From the NCBI GenBank assembly GCA_944989445.1, contig CALYLW010000056.1:897948-961947 (forward strand): a stretch of DNA of 64,000 nt. The letters are read 5' to 3'. The stretch is from Ampullaceana balthica. Its lineage: Eukaryota; Mollusca; Gastropoda; Lymnaeidae. How positions within the stretch are numbered: position 1 is the first letter of the stretch; each line of letters begins with the position of its first letter. The translations under genes were made by a program, and so were the position numbers. Below are positions 24,085 through 34,749 of this stretch, in pieces. Under the pieces are notes generated by a model. That model did no database searches. It saw nothing but the letters and a program-made list of their open reading frames with translations, and was not told where the DNA came from.

Positions 24085-24690
24085 CCATGATGAAGATCAT
24101 GATCCAGAAATAATAACAAGACAAATACACACAATTAAATCTATTGTAACCAAATTCAAAACATGGGCACAACAGACAACAATGAACATAGATGGTATTG
24201 TGTGAAAGTTTCTTTATCTGAGTTTCAAGACCACTCTTAATTCCAGGCATCACAGATGCGCCATCGTATGCCTGTCCTCGATAGAGTGTGGTTTCAATTA
24301 TTCGCTTTTGTAGTTCCGTTAAAATATTCTCAGCAAATGCGACAGCATTGCTGTTTTCCAAAGTATAAAAGCCTATTAATCTTTCCACAACATGTCCTGA
24401 TTTTAAAACTGAACTAAAGAAGCTGACGTCTGATCAATTTTAAATATATCATACGTTGAATCAATAATTAAAGTAAAGCATTGTGCAGACTCAACTTCAT
24501 TATCAATTGTCGCCCATAATTCAGATGCGAGTGATTGAATTAAATCATTTTGCACATCGTGACTTAAATTAAGTTCCTATCCGTTTCAATACCTATCTAT
24601 TCTTTTCCACTTGGCGACGTTCCTGACTGATCAAACCATATATTATATTTTTATCATTTGAAATTTGAAATACGATATTAGCAAGCAAAT
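24085..24690 (-). pseudogene. Outer hAT transposase, N-proximal fragment
   Basis: The minus strand reads SHDVQND-type text (HDVQNDLIQSLASELWATI), a TLIIDSTYDIFKIDQ block corresponding to the catalytic DST region, then IGFYTLENSNAVAFAENILT and RGQAYDGASVMPGIKSG, ending in a VHC block. These are diagnostic of ZMYM1/DUF4371-type hAT transposases. An in-frame stop lies near 24410. The fragment is bounded by the inner hAT on one side and the LTR element on the other. Confidence 0.85.
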
Positions 24691-24692
24691 AT

Positions 24693-25278
24693 TGTAGAGA
24701 ACCGCGTACGGGCGAGTGGGACAGGTTACCCAGGGGACAGGACAGGGACAGGTGAACCGAGTAGGGGTGGGTGCAACGCAGCCAAAAGGGCATGCCCTGG
24801 GGGTGTTAGGTTACAACAGGGACTGTAGGGAAGTTTTTATTGCTGTCAATCTGACCATAGTCCAGTGAGATGCCAAATGTTATTTATGTGAACTCGGAGG
24901 AAAAGATGAATGCCGTTCGTTTTAATGTCTTTAATGAGGAGGGCATCTCAAGTATCACCCGCATAGTTTAGGCTAGCTATATAACGACTGGGACTTGTTA
25001 GACCCGGAGAGCACGAAGCCAGGGAGCCACAGAACACTAAGTCAGGGAGCCACGAGTTGGGAAGCTAGGGTGCCAAGTATAGGAGTCTGAGATGCGACTA
25101 GAACACAGAACGTAACGCAGACTGAGCACAGTGACTGAGGACTAAGAACGTAGTGACGGCCAGATGAGAAGTGTTGTACTCAAATAAAAGAACTGTCTTG
25201 CTTAGTGGCGTGTTGGACTTACTGCTTGGAACGAGAGTAGTAGAAGTAGACAAAGAGAGTTAAGGCAGATCTTCTACA
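24693..25278 (+). repeat. 5' LTR
   Basis: TG..CA-bounded 586-bp repeat. A TATATAA box at 24978-24984 and an AATAAA at 25183-25188 place the likely U3/R boundary near 25005 and polyadenylation near 25205. Short agggagccac repeats lie between them. Confidence 0.95.
24978..24984 (+). promoter_or_regulatory. LTR TATA box
   Basis: TATATAA in the 5' LTR, about 200 bp upstream of the AATAAA signal; the normal arrangement for an LTR promoter. Confidence 0.6.
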
Positions 25279-25280
25279 AA

Positions 25281-25299
25281 TGGTGGCAGCGGTGGGATT
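25281..25299 (+). promoter_or_regulatory. Primer-binding site, tRNA-Leu type
   Basis: tggtggcagcggtgggatt begins two bases after the LTR and is complementary to a tRNA 3' end reading aatcccaccgctgccacca, as in animal tRNA-Leu (AAG family). Confidence 0.8.
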
Positions 25300-25355
25300 A
25301 TGTTAGCCTTGCAGCGTCTCCGAGGAGAAAAGAAGCTCATATCATATTGACTGTA

Positions 25356-27161
25356 ATGCACAGTGCACGATCCAGTTCCAGTCGAACGAAACCGAAAATG
25401 GCTACAGCTCTTAATAACCTGACCACCTTCAATGGAACCTCTGCTTGGCAGACGTTTATTGTGCAATTTGAGTCGGTAGCTAAAATTTTGAAATGGAACC
25501 AGGAGGAAAAACTTCTCTACCTAGGCGTCTCATTAAAGGATGCTGCTGCTGACTTCGCCTATAACGAGATTGGCGAAGAGGAAAGAAATACCTTTGACAA
25601 ATTGAAAGACTCACTGGCGGATAGATTCAGCGACCATAGAACACCAGCATTCTTTCAAAACTTATTGGAAAGAAGAAATTTGCTCAGCTCGGAAACAACA
25701 GCTGAGTATGCGACTGATCTAAAAAGGTTGGTAGTCAAGAGCTTTCCCACGGCAGATCAAACAACCCGTGATGCAATCGGGTTTAAACAATTTCTTCGTG
25801 GACTCCCAGATCAGTCGATGGTGTCACAAGTGGGCATCATGGCCATACCACCCACTGTGGACAAGGCTCGAGCTGCCCTTGACCAGCTCTTAAATCTGAG
25901 GGACAACGTCTGTACCCCAGTGCAAATGGTAGCGTCAGTGACTACTGACCAGTTATCGAGTGAAGTAAGTGACCTTAGAGAGGTTCTAAGGTCATTTGTT
26001 ACCTCACAAAGAGAGTCAGCGCCTCAATGGACGAGACAACTGAGGAGGGCGGAGCTCAGGTGTTACAATTGTGAAGGTGTCGGTCACCTTGGCCGTAATT
26101 GTGCTTCTGAGGAACGGGGAGGGACAACTCCTAGACCACTACAGCTGAATAGTATTTCAGTGATGGAGAATCATGTTAATTCACGAGCAGTGTATGTCCC
26201 AGTTCAAGTGTGTGGTGTAAGAAGTGAATTCCTAATGGATACGGGAGCGGCGGTGACCGTAATTTCGAAGAAAAGATTCTTTGAAATCCCACGTAAGCAG
26301 CGCCCCTTAATTCACAAACTGGACCCTGTGAACCTGCAGACCGCAAATGGAGCACCACTCAAGCTGTATGGGGTGAGTCAATTAAAATTAAATATTGGTA
26401 ACAAGGTGTATCCTTGGACAGTGTACGTTGCTGAGATAGCCGAGGATGGATACCTTGGTTTTGACTTTTTGTGCAAATTCAATTTTTCCTTTTCTGTCAG
26501 CCAAGGGCTGACATTGGGAAACATCAAAGTTCAAGTAGTGCATAAAGGAAAAAGATTAAGTTGTGAACCGTATAAAATGTACTCCAGTGCTAATGTTTAT
26601 AGTGATACTAGTGTTTCTAATGGGGCGAAAAATACCCAGTTACCAGTGTCTCCCCATGTGGGAGTGAATGCAGTAAAAGTGAACAAAAGGCAAAGTTCAC
26701 GTCAAAGTCAGCTGACTAGGGTTACTCGCGGCCAGAGTAGTCCTATTGTGCACGACCCCTTGCCGGTATCCAGGTTAAGGAATGTGAATGATACGTCCGT
26801 CAAGAGGCGTGGTCAATTCGGACGCCTTGCTAGAGTCGACACAGGGGGGACAATGCGACAGGAGCGGGAGAAAGGTGACGTCACGACCAGAGAGGCAAAT
26901 CGCTCATTCAAAGTCGGTGACAAAATTCAATTGTCCGACTCCGTCAACCAAGCGTGTCGGGAAAACAAAAACACAGATCGCCGTCGTAATCATTTCGTTA
27001 TCACCAGGAAATTCAGTGAGAATTTGTTCGAAATCAAAGGAGAAGGGCAGACCATGAAAATAATTCATTTTGAGGGACATGCCAGTATGACACATGATGA
27101 GACTTATCCGCCGAAATTGAAGTCGAAGATTATGAACTATTCGTGTGACAGGCGATTATAA
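25356..27161 (+). CDS. Gag-protease polyprotein with an integrase-C-terminus-like tail
   Basis: The single long ORF (601 codons from ATG 25356; the next ATG, 25398, is an alternative start) has three parts. Residues 1-235 are gag-like, with a FNGTSAWQTF start region and a LLERRNLL block typical of retrotransposon gag. A CCHC knuckle, CYNCEGVGHLGRNC, occupies residues 236-249. An aspartic protease follows with LMDTGAAVTVI (D295) and a GYLGFDFL flap-side motif near 365. After a low-complexity linker, residues 518-575 read FKVGDKIQL, then FVITRKFSENLFEI and IIHFEGH, resembling the GPY/F domain at the integrase C-terminus. No polymerase lies between. The frame is intact, so the protein may be made. 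The tail assignment is inference. Confidence 0.9.
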   Translation: MHSARSSSSRTKPKMATALNNLTTFNGTSAWQTFIVQFESVAKILKWNQEEKLLYLGVSLKDAAADFAYNEIGEEERNTFDKLKDSLADRFSDHRTPAFFQNLLERRNLLSSETTAEYATDLKRLVVKSFPTADQTTRDAIGFKQFLRGLPDQSMVSQVGIMAIPPTVDKARAALDQLLNLRDNVCTPVQMVASVTTDQLSSEVSDLREVLRSFVTSQRESAPQWTRQLRRAELRCYNCEGVGHLGRNCASEERGGTTPRPLQLNSISVMENHVNSRAVYVPVQVCGVRSEFLMDTGAAVTVISKKRFFEIPRKQRPLIHKLDPVNLQTANGAPLKLYGVSQLKLNIGNKVYPWTVYVAEIAEDGYLGFDFLCKFNFSFSVSQGLTLGNIKVQVVHKGKRLSCEPYKMYSSANVYSDTSVSNGAKNTQLPVSPHVGVNAVKVNKRQSSRQSQLTRVTRGQSSPIVHDPLPVSRLRNVNDTSVKRRGQFGRLARVDTGGTMRQEREKGDVTTREANRSFKVGDKIQLSDSVNQACRENKNTDRRRNHFVITRKFSENLFEIKGEGQTMKIIHFEGHASMTHDETYPPKLKSKIMNYSCDRRL

Positions 27162-27780
27162 GATAACCATTTTGGTTAGTTGTGTAATGCTATTTACTAT
27201 TACATGATTTATGATAAAATGATTTTAGTGTGTTTTGCTGTCTTATGCTTTTACCGGATTTATGATGATGAATTCTGTTATTGTGTTTTGTTGCCCACTG
27301 CTCTTACATGATTTATGACGATGCATTGAAATTATTATTGTTGATTTATGTATTTCCCTTTCATTGAACCTTTTTTGTCGTACATTATATTGCACTTTTG
27401 TTTACTACTTCCGTCACCTGAATGTGGTGATGTTGATTTTTTTTTGACGTTGTCAAATTTTGATGTTGTCAAATTATGGTTGTATCTTGATTCTCATCTG
27501 GCAGACTGACTTCCGACTACTGATTCACATGAACGTTGACTTTAGGCTTTGAAGGTTACGCTGAGGTTCGGGAAGGAAGACGCGCAGAATTTCCAGTAAA
27601 CTACGTACACATGGGGAGATAGTTATAATGAAGACAACTTCGCGTACATAAGAATCAGCTGTCGTTAATGAATGCTAATAGTCCAGGTCACTAGAAGCCA
27701 TTTCCGAATCAGTGGTGAACTTATAGTATGATGTTAAATAATGTCAGGAGACATTAAATTTTTTTTGTTGCAGGAGATAG
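27162..27780 (+). other. Retrotransposon 3' untranslated segment
   Basis: No open frame. A weak purine-rich stretch, gcaggagatag, abuts the 3' LTR and may be the polypurine tract. Confidence 0.5.
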
Positions 27781-28366
27781 TGTAGAGAACCGCGTACGGG
27801 CGAGTGGGACAGGTTACCCAGGGGACAGGACAGGGACAGGTGAACCGAGTAGGGGTGGGTGCAACGCAGCCAAAAGGGCATGCCCTGGGGGTGTTAGGTT
27901 ACAACAGGGACTGTAGGGAAGTTTTTATTGCTGTCAATCTGACCATAGTCCAGTGAGATGCCAAATGTTATTTATGTGAACTCGGAGGAAAAGATGAATG
28001 CCGTTCGTTTTAATGTCTTTAATGAGGAGGGCATCTCAAGTATCACCCGCATAGTTTAGGCTAGCTATATAACGACTGGGACTTGTTAGACCCGGAGAGC
28101 ACGAAGCCAGGGAGCCACAGAACACTAAGTCAGGGAGCCACGAGTTGGGAAGCTAGGGTGCCAAGTATAGGAGTCTGAGATGCGACTAGAACACAGAACG
28201 TAACGCAGACTGAGCACAGTGACTGAGGACTAAGAACGTAGTGACGGCCAGATGAGAAGTGTTGTACTCAAATAAAAGAACTGTCTTGCTTAGTGGCGTG
28301 TTGGACTTACTGCTTGGAACGAGAGTAGTAGAAGTAGACAAAGAGAGTTAAGGCAGATCTTCTACA
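27781..28366 (+). repeat. 3' LTR
   Basis: 586-bp repeat read as identical to the 5' LTR, ending cttctaca before the atat duplication. Confidence 0.95.
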
Positions 28367-28370
28367 ATAT

Positions 28371-28549
28371 TGTCGTATTGCAGTTTGGTGTTGATTAGAA
28401 GTTTCGTGTTTAGCAATCTTTTTATGCTCTAGTGACACTTTTTTTAGTGTTCATCGAGGGCGTTTTTAGGGGGGCGCGCCATTTTAGACCCAACAGGGGC
28501 GCGGGAGGGGGGCAAGTTGCCCCCGGCACAATAGCTAAATCCGCCACTG
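28371..28549 (-). mobile_element. Outer hAT, N-terminal fragment and right terminus
   Basis: The minus strand from 28440 reads SLEHKKIAKHETSNQHQTAI, which joins directly to 24690 once the LTR element is removed. Beyond it lie G/C-rich GGGGGGCGCGCC text and an end reading, inverted, CAGTGGCGGATTTAG, a hAT terminus. The left terminus and its duplication were not found. Confidence 0.75.
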
Positions 28550-28855
28550 GCAGTGGGGAAACTTGCTCGAACATGCAAGGCGATAAGTAAGGCATTCGGT
28601 GGACTTTCTCGCACTTTTTTCGGCGAGCGGAGAAAAACTCACTGGGTAGAAAGTTAAAAGGAAAAATTCACAATTGCTTTTTAAACAAATAAGTCACCGG
28701 CAAAAAATTCACGGGAAAGAAAGTCAAAAATTTTGCTAGGAAAACAAGTCACAGGAAATATTAACGACATTCCAAAGAAAGGCAACAGTTATAACCACTA
28801 TTTATGTAAGTTCAAGTAGTTGTCACGACGGAGGCCAATTCTATCAATTAGTGAC
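28550..28855. other. Unassigned spacer
   Basis: Three loose echoes of tcacaggaaaaaagtc-like text suggest a faint tandem origin; nothing else was seen. Confidence 0.35.
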
Positions 28856-29063
28856 CAGGGATGGCCAGACCTGTAGTAACTGAGAGCCATTTTAAAATAT
28901 AAACAAATTTTTGAGGGCCGCATTGATGCACTGTGGGTCATTAATCCTGGTTTAGACATGTCCAGTAATACTTGCAACATGTCTTTCATAAATTGTATGT
29001 GAGCCGCAATGTGAGAACAGGAGAGCTGCATGCGGCTCGCGAGCTGCAGTTTGGCCACCGTTG
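28856..29063. mobile_element. hAT MITE, CCAGACCTG family, copy 1
   Basis: Ends are CAGGGATGGCCAGACCTG and, inverted, CAACGGTGGCCAAACTGC. Shared words gagagccattttaaaa and gagccgc match the larger copy at 58250. Flanking aattagt occurs on both sides with small shifts. Confidence 0.75.
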
Positions 29064-29656
29064 AATTAGTTTGACAAATAATGGCGTAAAACTTTAAAAG
29101 TTTCCCCATTAAAAAATCGGGTGAAAAATGACAGGGATCTATAAACAACAACAACAGCAACAAATATTGGTACTTTTTAAAAACAATTTTAGATCCGCCG
29201 CAAACTGAGTGAACAACAAGACCACAGTTAAATTCACCAATATTTAAATACTGGTATTGCTGCCACCTTTGGCTTAAGTCCAATTAGTGTATTGGAAACC
29301 CAATAATAATGCTTCATGAAATTCTACAGGTTTTTTTTTATATAGCGTATATAATGGCAACCAAATAAGGGTCCTGCTTTCAAAAAGTGGATATATTATT
29401 CGTTTAGGTCACTTCAATATCGTAGTATGGATAATAAAATGCATGTTCATTTAATATATTTACAATCCATCCACCTATGTTATAGCTATATGTAAAATTA
29501 TATTTACGATCTAGTTACATGAACTCAGAAATGCCCCCGACTAAAGTAATTGTAAGTGCAATTTAACTACATTGAATTGAGTGCAGTCTTTGTGCATATC
29601 GTTATACAATACCTCAGACACAAAATTAATATTGCTGGGATATTTGCTTCTGAAGC

Positions 29657-29858
29657 GCGGTGGTCTAGCGGTAGCGCGCTGGACTGCCGAACTGAGGTAG
29701 AAGAGAATCGCGGGTTCTATTCTCGGTGCTGGCATGGCCCTCGGGGCATTGTGCTGGCCACACATTTCCCTGCTCGTTAGTGGTGGCTGAATAAATCTTG
29801 TGAACGCTACTTCACTTGCCCCATAGTCCGACATGGACTGGAAAGGGGGTCATTCATC
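29657..29858 (+). mobile_element. tRNA-derived SINE
   Basis: The head has an A box, gtggtctagcggtagcgcg, and a B box, gcgggttctattctc, at tRNA-like spacing. A 12-bp target duplication, tgcttctgaagc, brackets the insertion (29645-29656 and 29859-29870), as expected for LINE-assisted integration. The body includes gctggccacacatttccctg and an atggactggaaaggggg tail. Family name not assigned. Confidence 0.88.
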
Positions 29859-29879
29859 TGCTTCTGAAGCCTAATCTTC

Positions 29880-30606
29880 ACAAATGTAAGTGTTAGAAAT
29901 GATATTGATATACCTAATTTCAATATAAAATGGTAAGGTGGTTTACCAACAATTTTTTAAGAGCTAATAGTTTTAACTCCAGAAATCGGTATCGAGGCAC
30001 CTAGCGTCAGGCAAACTGTCTGGTTTTATTGGGAACAATGACAGTTCTTTCGAATCGCACGACACAAACAAAAATAATCTATTTGGCAAAGACAATTCGA
30101 CAAGTGATTGCAATAAGGAGCTTCAATGTTTTGTGTTTCACTCAGGTTGTAGTTGTGCCATGTGAAAATAACCCATGATAAAACAAAGATTGAATGAGAA
30201 GTCCATCCTGTGATTTAAATTTCATTTTTAACAAACAAACAAAACAAGCAAACAAACAAACAACAACAAAAAACAACAAACAAACAAAATAGATTTTTAA
30301 AAGTTTGTTCAGGATATTTGATCAAAATTATTTCATTTTATTATAATTTAACAAATATTTCATTATAATTATATAAATATTTATATTTTTAAAAAAACCT
30401 ATGCTTTCAGGGACTTTAACTTGTTTGAATAATATTTTTTTTAGGTCCTTGGCTAATTAAGCCTCTTAATAACTGAATAAGTTTTTGTCTTTTTATAATC
30501 CTCTGTACGTGTAATTAATGCATAGCAATCTTGTATTTAGTATATAAAAAAACGTACAATTAATAAACTCATTTTACTTTCGTGACGCTCCTTTATGACC
30601 AAAAGA
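29880..30606. other. AT-rich DNA with a CAAA-rich tract
   Basis: No gene. A (caaa)n-like run spans about 30230-30290. Confidence 0.5.
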
Positions 30607-31990
30607 TGGATGAAAGATTTCAGTAACATGGATGAAAGATTTCAGTAACATGGATGAAAGATTTCAGTAGCATGGATGAAAGATTTCAGTAACATGGATG
30701 AAAGATTTCAGTAACATGGTTGAAAGATTTCAGTAACATGGTTGAAAGATTTCAGTAACATGGTTGAAAGATTTCAATAACATGGTTGAAAGATTTCAAT
30801 AACATGGATGAAAGATTTCAGTAACATGGATGAAAGATTTCAGTAACATGGATGAAAGATTTCAGTAACATGGATGAAAGATTTCAGTAGCATGGATGAA
30901 AGATTTCAGTAACATGGTTGAAAGATTTCAGTAACATGGTTGAAAGATTTCAATAACATGGATGAAAGATTTCAGTAACATGGATGAAAGATTTCAGTAA
31001 CATGGTTGAAAGATTTCAGTAACATGGTTGAAAGATTTCAGTAACATGGATGAAAGATTTCAGTAACATGGATGAAAGATTTCAGTAACATGGATGAAAG
31101 ATTTCAGTAACACGGATGAAAGATTTCAGTAACATGGATGAAAGATTTCAGTAACATGGATGAAAGATTTCAGTAACATGGATGAAAGATTTCAGTAACA
31201 TGGTTGAAAGATTTCAGTAACATGGATGAAAGATTTCAGTAACATGGATGTAAGATTTCAGTAACATGGATGAAAGATTTCAGTAGCATGGATGAAAGAT
31301 TTCAGTAACATGGTTGAAAGATTTCAGTAACATGGTTGAAAGATTTCAATAACATGGATGAAAGATTTCAGTAACATGGATGAAAGATTTCAGTAACATG
31401 GTTGAAAGATTTCAGTAACATGGTTGAAAGATTTCAGTAACATGGATGAAAGATTTCAGTAACATGGATGAAAGATTTCAGTAACATGGATGAAAGATTT
31501 CAGTAACATGGATGAAAGATTTCAGTAACATGGATGAAAGATTTCAGTAACATGGATGAAAGATTTCAGTAACATGGTTGAAAGATTTCAGTAACATGGA
31601 TGAAAGATTTCAGTAACATGGTTGAAAGATTTCAGTAACATGGATGAAAGATTTCAGTAACATGGTTGAAAGATTTCAGTAACATGGATGAAAGATTTCA
31701 GTAACATGGATGAAAGATTTCAGTAACATGGATGAAATATTTCAGTAACATGGGTGAAAGATTTCAGTAACATGGATGAAAGATTTCAATAACATGGTTG
31801 AAAGATTTCATTAACGGATAAAATATTTCAGTAACATGGATGAAAGATTTTTAGTAATATGGATGAACGATTGCTGTAACGGATGAAAGATTTCAGTAAC
31901 ATGGATGAAAGGTTTCAGTAACGGATGAAAGATTTCAGTAACATGGATGAAAAGGTTTCAATAACATGTATGAAAGATTTCAGTAACATG
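30607..31990. repeat. 22-bp satellite, about 63 units
   Basis: Head-to-tail gatgaaagatttcagtaaca plus tg. Single-base variants (gttgaaag, tcaataac, gtagcatg) recur in ordered blocks. The gtagcatg variant is at 30665, 30885 and 31281, separated by 10 and 18 units, showing segmental duplication. The right edge (about 31800 on) is decayed, with deletions. Confidence 0.96.
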
Positions 31991-31999
31991 TCTGCGATA

Positions 32000-32660
32000 G
32001 CCCCTAACGTGTATTGAATACTCTCAGCAGACATATGTAAAAACATACTAAACTGACGCCGCGTCTGTTTCACATGAGTCGGCCAATAGTTAACTAGCTA
32101 ATAAATAATCACTAGGCGATGCGCCCAATTGAAACATTAATATAATCAACACTCCCTGTCAGATTAGCGTGGCCTAAACAAACTCAACACAGCTCTCGAC
32201 CTCCCCTCCCCTTCCCAAACAAACAAACCACAACAACAAAAAGGCAACTCCGATTGGTTTGTGATACAAGTCTCGACTTGGCCTTGCGTTCAGACCGGCA
32301 CAAGTAGACCCAGATGGCGCTGTGAAAATGCCACGGGGGTGCAACCAGCTTTTGATTCCCTCTGATTCTGCTCACCGTGTCTGCTCGCTCCAATGGAATG
32401 CATGCAGGGAATCAGAGGTGGAAGCGGAGCACCCTCCATCGTGCTCGTTAGTCTCCACGCCTACCTAGAGAGCACAGAGCCGAGCGAGTGGAGCGACGCC
32501 CTCTCTATTTATAACCAACACGTGTACTCCGTTTTGTAATGGCGCGGCTTCCTACCCTAACAAACAACTACAGGCCGGGAAAGTTGGACTGAGAGTCGGT
32601 CATTTCTGGGAATGACCCGCACCGGACAAATGGAATGACCAGGTTATATACAGTACCAGA
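32000..32660 (+). promoter_or_regulatory. GC-richer island, possible promoter or 5' exon
   Basis: This stretch is markedly less AT-rich than its surroundings and contains ctctctatttataaccaac (TATA-like) near 32505, then CpG-containing text such as ggcgcggcttcc. It lies 3.5 kb upstream of the sulfotransferase first coding exon, which has an acceptor-like ttacag just before its ATG, so a 5' UTR exon here is possible. This is speculative. Confidence 0.25.
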
Positions 32661-33384
32661 AGTGAGTCGTAATATAATATTTCACGTCAGGCTTGAGTTT
32701 TTCGAACTACAACCGGAGTCAAAACTCTAAATATATCTTACTTAATATCTTCGCTAATTTTTTTTATTTATATAAGATGTTATTTAAAGTTTAAAGGACA
32801 AACTCGCCGAGGCAAATTCAGTTTAATTTTTTTTTACAATGATTGATGTATGTGTACATATACATAAATATAACATGAAATGATATATATATATATACAT
32901 GTATATATTAATATGTATTATTGAATAGATATTAAAGAAAAAAAATTAAATCGCACCGAACTCAAATGTGAGATATGTTTTGTCTATTATTTGAACTGTA
33001 TGCGCCTCTAAGGAAGATGATTGCATGACTAACACTACGTAAGTTGATGAGGCTAAAATAGAGTGACTATCAACACCTCTTGTCTATTTCTGCATCGTTT
33101 TGAACACTTGAAATACTTGAGCCGATGGAGCGAGTTTGTAAACTTTCTGATTAATGACCTTTTATGACCGTAATCATTCAGTACAATCTACGAAGTTAAG
33201 TGCTGGCTTGAACATAAAATATCTAGTAACTTGTTCATCTCCGTTTGTTGTACAACATGGTTTGGATAAGTTTCACGTTAATGTCATCGTTTTCTTCATC
33301 ACCATGACAACATAAATAGTGACTAATATTCTGTGTCTGGTGTTGGATTATTGAAAGGAATATTTCAATTCATTAAAAGGTAAA
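32661..33384. other. Unassigned AT-rich DNA
   Basis: No gene or repeat recognised beyond a short TA microsatellite near 32885. Confidence 0.4.
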
Positions 33385-33608
33385 TATCTAACACAATTTA
33401 ACACATTTAACATAATTTAATACATTTAACATTTAACACAATTTAACACATTTAACTTAATTTACACATTTAACACATTTAACATAATTTAACACATTTA
33501 ACATAATTTAAGACCTTTAACATTCAACACTATTTAACACATTTAACTTAATTTACATATTTAACACATTTTTAACATAATTTAACAAATGTAACATAAT
33601 TTAACACA
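33385..33608. repeat. AT-rich minisatellite
   Basis: Irregular tandem copies of taacacatttaacataattt, with unit lengths of about 10 to 20 bp. Confidence 0.85.
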
Positions 33609-34745
33609 TTATTTTAGTAACAACTGGTAACCCGTAGACCTCTACAGGATGGTCATATTTATTTTAGTAACAACTGGTAACCCGTAGACCTCTACATGAT
33701 GGTCATACTCAATACAATATGCACTTGAATCAAGGGTATAACCATTAATCAATGGGTTTTATTTTCATACCGCCCTACGAAGTGCATTCTATAAATGAGT
33801 TTTAACTTAATTTTAACATAAACAGATGTAATGACAGCTACATAAAAACTAACACTTTCTGTACAAGGTTGCTTGCAAAAATAATTCCTTGAAATACCTA
33901 CCTCTACAGGACGGTCATATTTACCTCGGTAACCCATAGACTTCTACAGGATGGTCATATTTATTTTAGTAACAACTGGTAACCCGTAGACCTCTACAGG
34001 ATGGTCATATTTATTTTAGTAACAACTGGTAACCCGTAGACCTCTACAGGATGGTCATATTTATTTTAGTAACAACTGGTAACCCGTAGACCTCTACAGG
34101 ATGGTCATATTTATTTTAGTAACAACTGGTAACCCGTAGACCTCTACAGGATGGTCATATTTATTTTAGTAACAACTGGTAACCCGTAGACCTCTACAGG
34201 ATGGTCATATTTATTTTAGTAACAACTGGTAACCCGTAGACCTCTACATGATGGTCATACTCATATTTATCCCGGTAACCCATAGACCTCTACAGGATGT
34301 TTATACTCATATTTATCCCGGTAACCCATAGACCTCTACATGATGGTCATACTCATATTTATCCCGGTAACCCATAGACCTCTACATGATGGTCATACTC
34401 ATATTTATCCCGGTAACCCATAGACCTCTACATGATGGTCATACTCATATTTATCCCGGTAACCCATAGACCTCTACATGATGGTCATACTCATATTTTT
34501 CCCGGTAACCCATAGACCTCTACATGATGGTCATACTCATATTTATCCCGGTAACCCATAGACCTCTACATGATGGTCATACTCATATTTATCCCGGTAA
34601 CCCATAGACCTCTACATGATGGTCATACTCATATTTATCCCGGTAACCCATAGACCTCTACAGGACGGTCATACTCATATTTATCCCGGTAACCCATAGA
34701 CTTCTACAGGACGGTCATACTCATATTTATCCCGGTAACAACTTG
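33609..34745. repeat. Two-variant minisatellite, 50-bp and 46-bp units
   Basis: Units share ggtaacccgtagacctctac and ggatggtcat. The left part uses a 50-bp unit with ttattttagtaacaactg; the right part (from about 34250) uses a 46-bp unit with actcatatttatcccgg. Two units at the left edge are separated from the rest by about 180 bp of unique sequence (33713-33895). The variants appear expanded separately. Confidence 0.93.
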
Positions 34746-34749
34746 TAAC

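Larger units (their letters stand above)
24693..28366 (+). mobile_element. Young LTR retrotransposon, internally deleted (Ty3/gypsy-like)
   Basis: Two 586-bp LTRs, which I read as identical, flank a 2.5-kb interior. TG..CA ends, a 4-bp duplication atat (24689-24692 and 28367-28370), a tRNA-Leu primer site and one gag-protease ORF are present. Reverse transcriptase, RNase H and the integrase core are absent, so mobilisation would need enzymes from a relative. Identical LTRs imply recent insertion. It interrupts the outer hAT transposase: reading resumes at 28371 on the minus strand. Confidence 0.95.

Noticed and set aside
28798..29283. 161-codon minus-strand ORF
   Set aside because: It runs through a hAT MITE (28856-29063) and into AT-rich flank, with no domain or splice support.
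29657..29730. Functional tRNA gene
   Set aside because: The head is tRNA-like but continues into a SINE body bounded by a 12-bp duplication, so it is a retroposon.
29556..29834. Small genes on both strands over the SINE
   Set aside because: The frames follow the tRNA-derived SINE body, which has A and B boxes and a target duplication; they are not independent genes.
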